From positions 21,745,501 to 21,809,500 of the forward strand of contig CM076955.1 in assembly GCA_039566865.1 (NCBI GenBank): 64,000 bases of DNA, given 5' to 3'. The notes under the pieces were generated by a model. It made no database searches and had not been told where the DNA came from. It saw only the letters and a program-made list of their open reading frames with translations. This document shows, in pieces, positions 22,301 through 34,300 of the stretch; the stretch's first letter is position 1, and each line of letters begins with the position of its first letter. A program made the translations under genes and the position numbers. This DNA comes from Aurelia coerulea. Taxonomy: Eukaryota > Cnidaria > Scyphozoa > Semaeostomeae > Ulmaridae.

Positions 22301-25300
22301 TGTGAATACTTTCTTAGATTTAGCTAAAGTAACAAATATCCGTTCATTTATACTTTTGTAGATCTTCTCTGTTAGGAAAAGAGGATTTCATTTTGCAGAT
22401 CAGTTCATCTCTAATTGACAACATAGCTTGCTTCTAAATATTCGTGTATATTTATCAGAAGGCAGGATTGCATTTTAAGGATTTGCAGATAAAAGTGCGA
22501 GCAATTAAAAAGACCAGAGTGAGACTTGAACCCACATCCTCCCACAGTGGGATTTTATTCTCAACTTGTATTTGCTTATGTTCTTACAAGTTTTGTACAA
22601 TAACGAAAGCTTCTTGGAGCTTTTTGGAAAAAAATTACTTGCAGCCCAATTTCTTTACTGTTTTAAAAGAAATTTAATGAAGGTTCGAACTCAACATGCA
22701 TCCCATTTCAAAGCTAAAAGCTAATAAGATTACTATAAACTTTGAAAATACTGAACATATTGTTCAAAACTTTTGATAGTTTTGTATATCCTATAGAATT
22801 TATCTGGAAAGCTCATCTACCGGGGGTCCCAAAAAAAAATGTATACAGATTTGGTTGACCCCAGCGAAGTGAATTTAGCTTTAATCAATGGCTAATCACT
22901 CTCAAAATGTTCCTCGATAGTTAACTTGAACATAGATACCTCGTTTGTTGGTATTGGTGCGTTGAGAGCAGAAATATATATCTTGAAAGCTCACATTTGC
23001 GTCCACCTGCAAGCCAGAGCTTTAGTGTCATCGCTGGAGTCAACTAAATCCGTATACAATTTTGGGGACACCCAATAGAACTTACAATTCCACAAGCTTC
23101 ATCTCAAAATTGATTTTATCTGATTGCCACAATAACAAACGATTGAAAAGGTTTTTGCTTGAAGAGAACAGCGTTAATAACTGACATCAGCTTATGTGTA
23201 ATTCAAAATGAATTATTCATTTTCCTAATTTTTCACTACCTGCAGGCTAATTCTATTCAGGGGCGGTGCCAGCCCTGAAAAAGTGGGATAGACAAGGGAT
23301 GGAATTGAATGCCAGAAGGTATAACCTAATCGTTTTTACATCATTGATTAAGAACAATACCGACCTCAGAAAAATGGGGTTGACATGACATCTCCACCAC
23401 CCCAGTCCACCCCCTGGCACCGCCCCTGATTCTATTGTGTATTTTGGCTGTGCTATTTTATTAACAATATGCTGAATCTTGTTTACCTAGGTAACAAAGA
23501 TTGAAAGAGATTCAAAGGATACTTCAAATGTATTGATCGAATTTGTGGTAGTTGAAGATGGAACACCTCTTGAAGCGACACAAGTGGTTCAAAAAATGAA
23601 CAAATTATCATCCACAGAAATGGATGCAATAATGACGTATTCCGTGAGTAGAAATTCTGTTTAGAATACTGTTCAGAAACCGTTGTTAGCACGTGTTTTA
23701 CCACAGGGGGTCCAGGAATGTCAGTGAAGACTGTAGTTTTGGTTTCTTTGGTTCCTTGTGATCCAGATTATGAAAGCAACAGCTATGTACTTTGATACAG
23801 ATTACATCATCCTTGCGGTCGGATCACAAGAAGCCAAAGAAATCAAAACTACAGTCTTGACTGACATTCCTGGACCCCCTGCGATATTATAGACACCAAA
23901 GAAACCTTGTCATTTAGCAAGCTTTCGAGAAATGAAATGAACCAGTTAGCATTGAATGAAAATCTTTGTATTCCTTTTTGTGAATGTAAGGTCCAGGTTT
24001 TCAAAGTCATATTGTACATCGCCGACGTGTCAAGAATGTATCTTAATATTTTGACTCTGTCAAAAATTGAATTATTAAGTGCTGAATGCAACTAAAGAAA
24101 CTCAACGCTCAACAGAAGCTCTGCCCCTTCGAAGTTGATTCTCGAAGAATATCTCGGAATAAACGCTCTGTATCACCAATTATATCTTCTCGAGTTTCTC
24201 AACAGACCATCACAAGACCAAGCCTGGCCGTCACAACAACAAAACCAACAACGCCAAAGAAAACATTAGATTCAACAACAATAATAATTGCATTTGGTGT
24301 TCCCATGGCTGTAATACTCGCATGTTTGTTTGTGCTTCTTTATCAAAGATTCAGATTGAAAAAGAGGCTTGAGAAAGCAGTGAGTATTGGTTGACTCACT
24401 ACATAGTCCCAGTTATCGCAACAACAAGTTTACTTTTTACACTTTTTTGCACTTTTGAATTGAATTGAATTGTGTGCCAAAACTGGGTTGCACTTTGAGC
24501 ATATAGTAGTCTATCAACAGCGATAACTACGACTGTGTAATCAGTCTAGAGTATGGAAGGCTATTTATCACTTTCTTTGCTGTAAGGATATTACCGTGGA
24601 TTGGAATTTTGACACAAATGACACATTTGATACGGCCCTTGCTCGGTTGCAGTTGTTTTTAGCTAATGAATTAAGAATTCAACAGGAAATTCCGAAATTC
24701 TGTTCCAATGTAGAACGTGTTGAATATCATTCACATAATCTCTAAATAGCAAAAGCCAGCCTATTACAAACAAAGAACCCTTGCTGTAAAATGATGCATT
24801 TGATAGTGTTTTACCAATATTTGTAAACACTTAAAGGGGCTCCGTCGTCAAAATGTAAACAAAACAATGATTTTTGCAGTTTTTTGAAAGGTGATTTATT
24901 TTTTTTCAAAATGAAATTTGTTGTTTGGGGATGACTATGGTTTGGGCATTAATCCTTGTACTTCACTAAGGAACAAACCAAACATTCATATCTTCTACGA
25001 TTGCTCGGATAAGAGTGGATTTTTAACAGTCACTTTTTGGTGGCTTGGGTGAAGCCACCAAACAAACTGCAGACAAAAATGGATGAACAATGGATAATCC
25101 CCGACACATGCGAGTTTACGGATTTGTTTACTGTTTGACGATGGAGCCCCTTTAATCGTAAACGAATTATTTTGTTGCAGGCTGTTCCTAGCCAACTAAA
25201 TGGATATGAAAACAACATTTATCTGCAATCATCGATTTCAAAACTTCCACCAGAAGAAGATGAAAATTCAAATCCTCATGTTATTGTGGAAACAAAGTTT

Positions 25301-28300
25301 GATGGGTGAGACTAAATTTGATTTGTATTTTCACCAAAAGAATCAAAAGACTGTTATCTAAAATTTTGAAATTTCACTTTGTGGAAAGGCCATGCTTTTG
25401 TGAAAAGGCCCTAAATTCCGAATGGCTTTCATACGTACGCTGATGGCTGACGATACTATTCGGGATGGAGTTATACTGCCTAATCTCTTAATTGATAATG
25501 ATATCAATGAAATAAATAATAATGTTAGTAATTAAGGGAGTGGAAAGTCGTGAGACCTACAGAGCCCTGTTATGTTCTTTCACGTGACTAAATCAAATTG
25601 CACGAGTGCCCATTCGAATTGTTGCACTGTAGAACAGTTGATGACATCGCTTGATAAATTGTTCCATTCATTAGTGGCTCGTTGCGTAATAAATATGAAC
25701 GTTTTAAGAGCAAGGACGGATCAGTGCCCATAAAACCAGTTAATAATTTAAACGTAAAAATCACGTCTCCGCGATTTCTTCCGAACTTTCTTCTTTTTAC
25801 TAAATTCTTTGATTTATCTGAAAACATTGTCCTGCATTTAGAAACAACATTTTATTTCATATTTTACGAACATTTTGATAGATCTTCATCAGTAACTTGT
25901 ACGTTGGTACCGACGTGTCGTTTATAGCCTCTATCATTTGAGTCAATTTACCAATTTTGTTTGTTTTAGGGCCAAAAATGTGCACGAAAATCGTAGCTAT
26001 TCATCTTCAGCTGAAAATAAAGAGAAGACATCTAAAAGAAAAATAAGGAAAAAGAAAAAAGATCGTGATAGTGAGCTGGAAAGGGTAGGTATCCAAATAG
26101 TTTCCAGCTTATTTTTGCCACGTTTATAGTGAGCTTTCAACATGACACAAAAACTCCTTTCACAAAATTGATTTTGTCTGTCATTATTGGTAAAAAGTGT
26201 AGAGACATAAATCCAGTAAAAATCCAGATTGGCCTCTTGTCTAGAGATACGTTCCTAAGTCTAGAAAGTTCCAATATGCTAAATTTTGTAACATGGCATC
26301 CAAGTTCACTGCAGCTTTTCCGCTATGCCAATGTGACTTTGGTGCTTTCTTTAGGACCAACACAACAACTGCTGAAATTATGGGCACGTTCTTTTGGTCT
26401 GTGAAGTGAATTTGCTTCGATGTTATCCAGCAAAGCAAGCGAATCAACAAACTACGGTAACGTTTTAGGCAACAAGGCAGCTGCAAATTTTGGATTGGAA
26501 GAGAGGCCCTGTTGGATGAGAGGCTGGTTCGTTTGATATCTTTTGGCAATGCAGAACTTTTTTTTCGATTTTCTGTATTGGTTCCAAAGGCGAAGCGATG
26601 TCACAATATCAAAAGTTATTTGGTCCAAAAACGTCCCCTGCGTGTATTCATTCCAAATTTTACGTCCTTCTTTTAATGGCAGTTTACCATTTATCAGAAC
26701 ATTAAATATGAATAGCGTACGTTTTGCTATTGGCTACCAAATATTTCATAACGGCTGTTGTCTTCCAATTTATGATAAGGACCCAGTGATAACCATGATC
26801 CTTCGCGGCGCCTGAGTCGACTTATTCCTTGCCTAGGTCCTCTTTGTCTTGATTTTATTCGGCTTGCAAAGGATCACGGTTGGCATTTGGTCTTTAATTG
26901 CTTCCATCTGGATTCTTATTTCACTTTTTTACACATGCAGAGTTCAAGATCTCGTAACTCAGACGGCTCTCCCAAAGAACCTTCTCCTATACAAAATGAT
27001 GAAATGAACGCCCTTCAACCAATACGAGTGGACTGCCTACAAAGCACATCAATAAACGTTGCATCAGTCGATGAAACTGAAGGAGACGATGATGATTTCC
27101 AAGAAGTTGTTTTTCATAAGGCGGAAGTAGATCGGGATGAAGTGAGCAGGAAGGATTTGGAATTGCAACTAATTGAGATCAGGAAAGAGTTATTGTTACT
27201 GAAGAAAGAGAAATTGAAAGAAGAGCAAAGGAGATTGGTCAGTGAAGCTGGGGTTCCTAAGGTACATGACTTTATATTTTGTGGTGACAGCATTTTATCC
27301 TGTGAAAAATGGTGCAGATTTTTTCCATCGCTTCTTCAGCACAACCCCCAGTAACAATCCCTCCGGACACTAACAATACTGCTGGGAAAATTTGAAATTA
27401 TACATTTTCAACGGGGATTACAAACATCATGACGAAGAAGGAAAGATTTTAGCAATTGTACGGTATAATTTTCATTTTTCGACGAGGAAACATAAATTGC
27501 AACGGGGAAATAGCGCAAATAAGGCAGGGAAAATTTTTAAGCTTTAGCAGGATACAAATTTTCTTGATGGGTCATCCTTTTACCTTGGGGGGGGGGGCAT
27601 CGTTTCAGCAGGGTCGTTACTGGGGGAAGGTGTTATTGCGGGTTCGTTACTATCTCATACCTAAAACTATAAAGTTTAGGATTAGATTAAAGCTAGTGGG
27701 AAATGACAGTCATTCTACAACGGTTCGAATTTTACAGTATCAACAATTTGATCAACAATTCAACAGAACAATATCTTTTACAATTTTGAAGATTGTCACA
27801 ACTATTCTTGAGACACATCTATTTAGTTTTCATTCAGTCGTGCGATATTTTGAAGAACGTGTTATTTTCATTATTTCGTTTAATTTTAGACAAGCAAATT
27901 TCAAATGCTTTTCCGAATTCCATGGCCGACTCTGACAGGGTTCGATTGCTGTGGAAATGCTCACAAGAGCAGCTTCTCTTTCTATCTTTCATGGAATTAA
28001 TGTTTTGCAAATTTTCTCTTCTCATTCGTTCTAGAGCTGGATAGCCAAAATGAGAGCAATTCATGATTCCACGGCATCAAATAAAGTTGAACCAATTGCA
28101 GAAAACAGCGAATCAACACTTCAAGTGCGCGTAAGTGCTTTTGATCACGTATGGAAACAAGGCTACCCAACTCTACCGCCTGCCTGCCGTCATTCGCAAA
28201 AATGATTTTTTGGCAACACATAGTCTTTCAAATGTCGACATTAATCCAATATTATTCTAACAATATTATTGGAATATTATTATTCTTTACAAGATCGCAA

Positions 28301-31300
28301 AAAGATTTCGAATAATATTCTAATCTGGCTTAAAATAAGCATCTCGACAAGTCTCTAACATTCTCTAGTACAGTATTTATCGTTCTTCTTTTTTGTTTTA
28401 GTTTTGTAAATTGTGTGTAGCAATTATGTATGTAGTTTAACTCTTATTTTTATTTAACGCCATGGGGTAGTCATAGTCTGTTGCTCCTCGTGGTATGGTT
28501 CTTGTAATATTGTCATTTGTCAAGTATTTCGTAGGTAGAGTAATCCGTAACATGTATTGTAAATTTTTAAAGGTACATATATAAACAAATCTCTAATAGG
28601 TAGCAACTTAATATCGCACTTTTACTTTTTAAAAATATCTGAAAATTGAATATCCTAGAGGATTGTTTTGCTGGTTATAAGATCTAAATGCGAGCAAACT
28701 TTAAAGTTTTTGAAGGATGACTTGAAACATGCAGTGACTTTTCTTTTCTTTACCCTTTTCACACTGACACAGAGCTTTATCTAAACCATGTTAAATTTTA
28801 ACCAATCAAATGCTTTCGACTTGTTGGATTGACCAATTAGAACGCAACATACCATAACCTGGTTTACTTTAAGCTGGTTTAATTGCCAGTGTGAATAAGG
28901 TATTTGATTGCTAACTTTCTGAACAAGCAATTATTCGAGTTTCTCGCATATTTCTTTCACATATTTCTGAAATTTACTTTGAAGGCTGACATCGAGAAAT
29001 GGAAAAATAAAGAAAGAATGAGGAATAAGGCAAGAAAAGAATTTCCTCGAGAGGATTATTCACTGGAGAATACAAAGCCAAAACAAGGAATGCGACATTC
29101 TCAAGTGACACCGATTGGTAATGCTCCGTTTTATGAATCCCCAGATGAAAAGAAACGGAGAACTGAAGACTGGCAAAGTGCTCAGGATGAGGTATCTAAT
29201 GGCCTAATTTTTTCATTTTATTACTTACCCACTACTTTACATAAATCGTCCCCTGTTTTTCAATAATGTTATTTCATTGAGTCTGCCGATGAATTTATTT
29301 CTCAAATCAGTATGAAATATGACCGTAATATTGGATAGTTCATTTCGACCCTGACACAGCCAACTCTTTAATATCTATGCCTTGAATGTTGAATTATCAA
29401 CTTCTGGAAATAAATTTTTGCCATCAATCATCAACTAGTATTGAATACTAGTCTGCTTAAATGCTCTCTCACCGCTTGCTTGGCTGTATTTACTATGGCT
29501 TGGCTGCCCTTTGTTGTCGCAATTTTCATGGCCTATGGCACAAAAGATGCTCCCACCTTTTTCAGTAGAGCGAATTGCATTAACCAACTAAGGTATAGTC
29601 TTTACGTCATGTAATTAATATTTCTTTTACTTAAACTCTCGAATAACACTGTAACACCAAAAGCATATCGGCTTTTTAGCGAAAGCATTAATTTCACACC
29701 TCAAACTCGATATATTTTGCTTTATTCATTTTATTTTAGATCGAATCAGTTCTATCACCGCGATCAAGGTAAGCAATTTCATAAAGATTGATTCAATTTT
29801 ATTTTCATTTCAACCTCAAGCTAGACTGACATGAAAGTTTTTCTAAACAAAAGGTGTAGCTGCCTTAGAATAGACCTTTTAGCTATTCTGAAAGGAATCA
29901 GAATCGAACGACATTTTGCTGTATTTTGTAGAATTTTCGAATGTGCACAATAGTGATAGAAGCTCTAACGCCACTTGATCGTACCTCGCGTATAAAAGTG
30001 TATAAAAATAACGCTCGATCCACGCTCTTTTGCACAATAGCTGAAAGGTCTATTGGTACTCCAACAAAACATAGTCTACCTCTATTATTTAGTACTCAAC
30101 TGCTGTATGTGTGTGTGCTAGGTACCATCAAATTGCTGGCGACTTCTGGCGATCCTCTGAACAAACAATCTCCATTATGTTCTGTTCATTGCTGTTTCAT
30201 TAAGTTGATGCAAAGACATCCCAGTTAAGTCTTTCAACACATCCAGCCATCTTGTTCTTTGCCTGCCTCGTCTTCTTTCCCCTCTACCCTCCCTAACATG
30301 ATATCTTTTTCCATCCCATAGGTGTCTTTTCCATCCCAACTGCTGTATACATCATTGATAACAGGGCTTAATGTCGTAATTTTTGTTCGCTATGAAGCTA
30401 CTAAAAGTTTCACAAAATGTGCCCTTGCTATTCGATTTGATTTTCATTTCAGCATTTTGAAACCTATTCCTCATTATATTTTTGTAAATTCTTCTTTTCC
30501 ATTTCCAATAGGAAAGAGCGAAGAAAAGAAAAGAAACAGTTAAGAAAAGACAGGCGAATACGACCAACTCCTGAATCTCCTTCGCTACCCAAGGAAGAAA
30601 ATGTAAATCAGATTCATTTGTTTTGTATCTTCAAGTTTTATCAGCTTCTTTACATTGGGTTTTTGAGACTTTTGTTAACTGAAACAAGCAGCAGGACTAA
30701 AAATGTTTGATAATACCGACTGAAACAAGCAGCAGGACTAAAAATATTTGATAATACCGGGTGAGTCACTAAAAAGAATCCCCGTTTGAAAGGTCACTGC
30801 TCCCTGGATATCAAGAAGATGATATCGCCAAATATATAATTCAATGGTAGACATGTTCAAATCCATTTTGAAATTTACCTGACTAAAATCGGCCACTCCG
30901 TTCTGAAATTATCAGGGATTTTCTCGAGAAAGCCTCTTTAAGAAACCTTCAAAACGTGCCCAAAAATCACGAACAAGTTTCCCTAACATTTCTGCCTTAC
31001 ACGGGCCTTACAGCAATGACTTCTGCACGCTTTAGCACGTGCTATCCTCTTGAGAGGATGAACAAGTCTTCCCGCCCGTAGCATGAATAACCTGTTCCGG
31101 GGGATTCCATTCTCCCAAGAAGACAAAATACATGAATACATATGAGTGGTGTCATCATTTTTTTAGGAAGGAAAACCAAGGAACTTTTGTTCATTATTTT
31201 CACTCATTTTTGCAGGTTTTTGGAAGGGGCTATTTGCAGAAAATCTCCCATATCTACGGGAAGGAATGGCTGATTAAAGCCGGGTAAATTACTGAACCTT

Positions 31301-34300
31301 ATTGAACATATTGGCAATAAAACAAAACAGTTTTCAATATTATTGCTTTGATATTCAGGGAGCAGTGGCCTTTCAAACGGGGATTCTTTTTTTACCCACC
31401 CGGTACAATGCATGAAATGTTAAAACTGTCATGAAAAGATGTCGCATTATTTTTATAGCAATTTGTGTTCTTTCTCACTTTCTCAAAGATCCATTGTCAC
31501 CCTAGGGTCTTATGCAGGCAAGCTACAATTTCAGATTGTCTGAAAATCAAATTTGGCCTGAATAGAAAAGATAGATCCACAATGCAGCGTTGAACTGCTG
31601 GAAAATTTCAACTTTTGTTGACTTTTCTGTCAATGCAACTGCCTCAGTGTGGATCCATTGTCTCCGTTTAGGCCAAATTTGATATTTAGACAGTCTGAAA
31701 TCGCAGCGTTGCAGTAGTAGTAGCAGTAGTAGCAATTTATTTGAAGTGGGCTGATAGGGTTTCTAGCTATTTAAAGCTAATTTAGGCCCACTATGCATGC
31801 CGCATCCAGGCATGGGACCCCTAGTTTAACGTCCCTTCCGAAGGGTCCTTCTGCACGCAAAGGACCCTGGGTGACAGTGGCTCTTTAAGTGGTCTTGGAA
31901 AAGCTTCACTTCACTCTAATGAGAACTATTGTTATTTTTATCAGCAACGTTCTGCAACAAATCTAAGAGATATGGACAGCGAAGAAACGATGACAACTCC
32001 AAGAGGTGCATGGGACAGCGAAGAAGAGCAGCCAGATGAGAGAATTGTAAGTTGACAAAATATTGCTCAAAATATTCCTCTGAAATGTGGCCTTGTCATT
32101 TTCATGTAGACTCCCCTTGTTACAGTTCCTCAAGGTACTTCCACCTCAAGTTTTTGTCCTTCAATCGTTATGGAAAAAAATTTTCGCTATCTTCCTTCAC
32201 TCGGAGAATTAAGGTCGTTCCAAAGTAATTTTTTGAAGCTTGTGAGGTACCCCAAAAAGCACTCCCGAAAAGAAAGTCCATTGGTTGTGTCGAGATTACC
32301 CTTTTTGGATGGTACAAAGTAAAGCCCCACCCTTGCAATCTCCTTATTTTAGTATAAGAAACTGCATCAACCAACTAAGGTGTATTGTTTACGTCATATA
32401 ATTAATGTCATTAACGTTTCTTCTACTTCTATTCCAGCCTCCTAAAACGCCAAAACAGAGTCGAAACCCCCCTGCTGCATATCCACAATACGTCGATCAG
32501 TGGGCAAGAAGAGTGCCAAGTAGTGCTGCCCGTCCAGCCGCAAGATACAGACCACCCGCGAGATATGCAGAAGAGCCGCCGCGTGAATACAGAAATCGCT
32601 TGATGCAGAGAAATAGCCCGTTTGTTTATGGTGATGTACGTCGTCCAGGTAAGCATGAGCTTTGAGCTTAGGGGATGTCGAACGTTTAGGGGGGCTTATC
32701 GTGGATTTTGCTTGAATAGATCATGGCGTTTAATCTCTGGGAAAAGGGTGCAAGATACCTCGCTCGGTAGATTTCAGCCTTTACTAATATTACTGCTTCA
32801 GACACAATAAATGTTTGATTTTGCATAAGTCTGCTAAAAATTCGATCAGTCATTTCTCGCATGATATCGATTCGATTTTCTTTTTTAATCTATGCGATTC
32901 TGAAAAGTTGAAAATTTATTTAAATATTCGTATGCAGCTTTTTGTCCAATGCTGAAAATATGATGTACTCTCTGCAACTTTCGTAGGTCAATTCATTTGT
33001 AGTGTATGGCCTCTGTTAATGGTAGGAGGTTACATTTTTGAATCTCTACCAGTCATTCATTCATTCATTCATTCATTCATTCATTCATTCAGGGTCATTC
33101 ATCACTGTTTTGAGGAGGCTGGAAAGATTACTAGCTATTTCTACCTAATTTAGGCATACTTTGCATGCAGCATCCAGGCATAGGACCCCTAGTTTAACGT
33201 CCCTTCGGAAAGCACCACCTTGCAATATTGTAGTTTTCTTGTCAAACGAATCTCAAAGATGCATTTTTTCATCTTTTCATACAGCTCATCCATACGCATC
33301 ATACTACCAGTCCCCCGCAGAGACAAGAATCGCAGCTCCTCCACACGACACCTATGAAGAGAATTACATGGGAGATATTCCTCCTGATGATGATTATCAT
33401 GATTTTCCTGCTCAAGAATTTTATCATGCGCAAACATGGAATGAGCCAAGTTTTGTCGATGATTCGTTTTATTCCCAAGATCAACAAAGACAAGTTGAAA
33501 TTCGATATGTTCCCGTTGGTTTTGAGACTGGGTATAATCAAGATAGGCCTAAAGTTCCACTTGAAAGACATCGAAGACCGAAAACTGGAAGAGGTATCTT
33601 CGCATTTTTAGTTTGTTCCTGTAAAAAAGCTTGACATACAGATAAAAATCGTCTTATGAACATGCTAGCACGGTAAAAAAGGACAATAAACCCTATCAAT
33701 TGTATTTTTAATTGTTTTTTTTTTGCCAAATAATTCATTCTGCATATTCATGAACGAAGCAATACAAATTTAGTCTATTAATTTAGGCCTAACCCTCTTT
33801 TTCTCAAATTCTAATGCCAGCTTTTCAAAGAGTTAGAACAAGCATATCTTTCATATCAATATAAGCATACAAGTATAAGTAGATGCTCTGAAATAGACGC
33901 AACATACAAGTATAAGTAGATGCAATATAGGTAGATGCTCTGAAAAAATTAGTTGCTCTGAAGATGCCCTAGTGGGCGAAACTAGTCAGCACTGAAAGAA
34001 AGAATAAAAAGCTCAAAAGACCAAATTAATGCCTGTTTTCTTCGAATGGTTAGGCCCTCTTCAACGGTACACTTATTATGAGCATACATATATTTCTACT
34101 TGGAATCAGAAGGTAGTTTTAGGACACTCACACTAACAAAGCTTATCAAAGCAATGTCCTGCTCCTTCCTCTCGGTGTGGCCCTTCCTTTCCGCTGGCTC
34201 GAAAGGGCGGGAACTCGAACCACCAACCCTCACATTGATAGTCAAGCATCTTACGGGGAAAGAAACGTGGTAAGATAGACATTAGACAAAATTTTGCAAG

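Larger units (their letters stand above)
21700..23643 (+). other. SEA-like juxtamembrane domain split by intron 2, with a furin-type site
   Basis: The end of exon 2 encodes KIKIVIRVSVSQNI, a short helix (KMMEKLLALYNAAS), then KTRRRRQLEEEF. Exon 3 (23491-23643) encodes VTKIERDSKDTSNVLIEF and a helix with VVQKMNKLSSTEM. Two beta-strand/helix halves joined by a loop are the layout of SEA-type domains and of the ferredoxin-like block in KIAA1549 proteins. RRRR in the loop fits a furin-type cleavage site (R-X-K/R-R). No GSVVV autocleavage motif is visible. Confidence 0.5.
29565..32425 (+). repeat. Pair of diverged repeats (29565-29607 and 32354-32396)
   Basis: Both read gcat-aaccaactaaggt, then a few variable bases, then tttacgtcat-taattaat. 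Each lies in the last ~175 bp of an intron of the mucin-like gene (before exons 29740 and 32438). They could be MITE remnants or a small intragenic duplication. Confidence 0.55.

Noticed and set aside
22521..22560. tRNA-like B-box (complement reads GGTTCAAGTC)
   Set aside because: Only the B-box half is present and no cloverleaf forms; probably a SINE fragment.
34200..34250. tRNA-like segment on the minus strand
   Set aside because: It matches the 112-bp tandem repeat family at 49407, and there is no A-box or acceptor stem.
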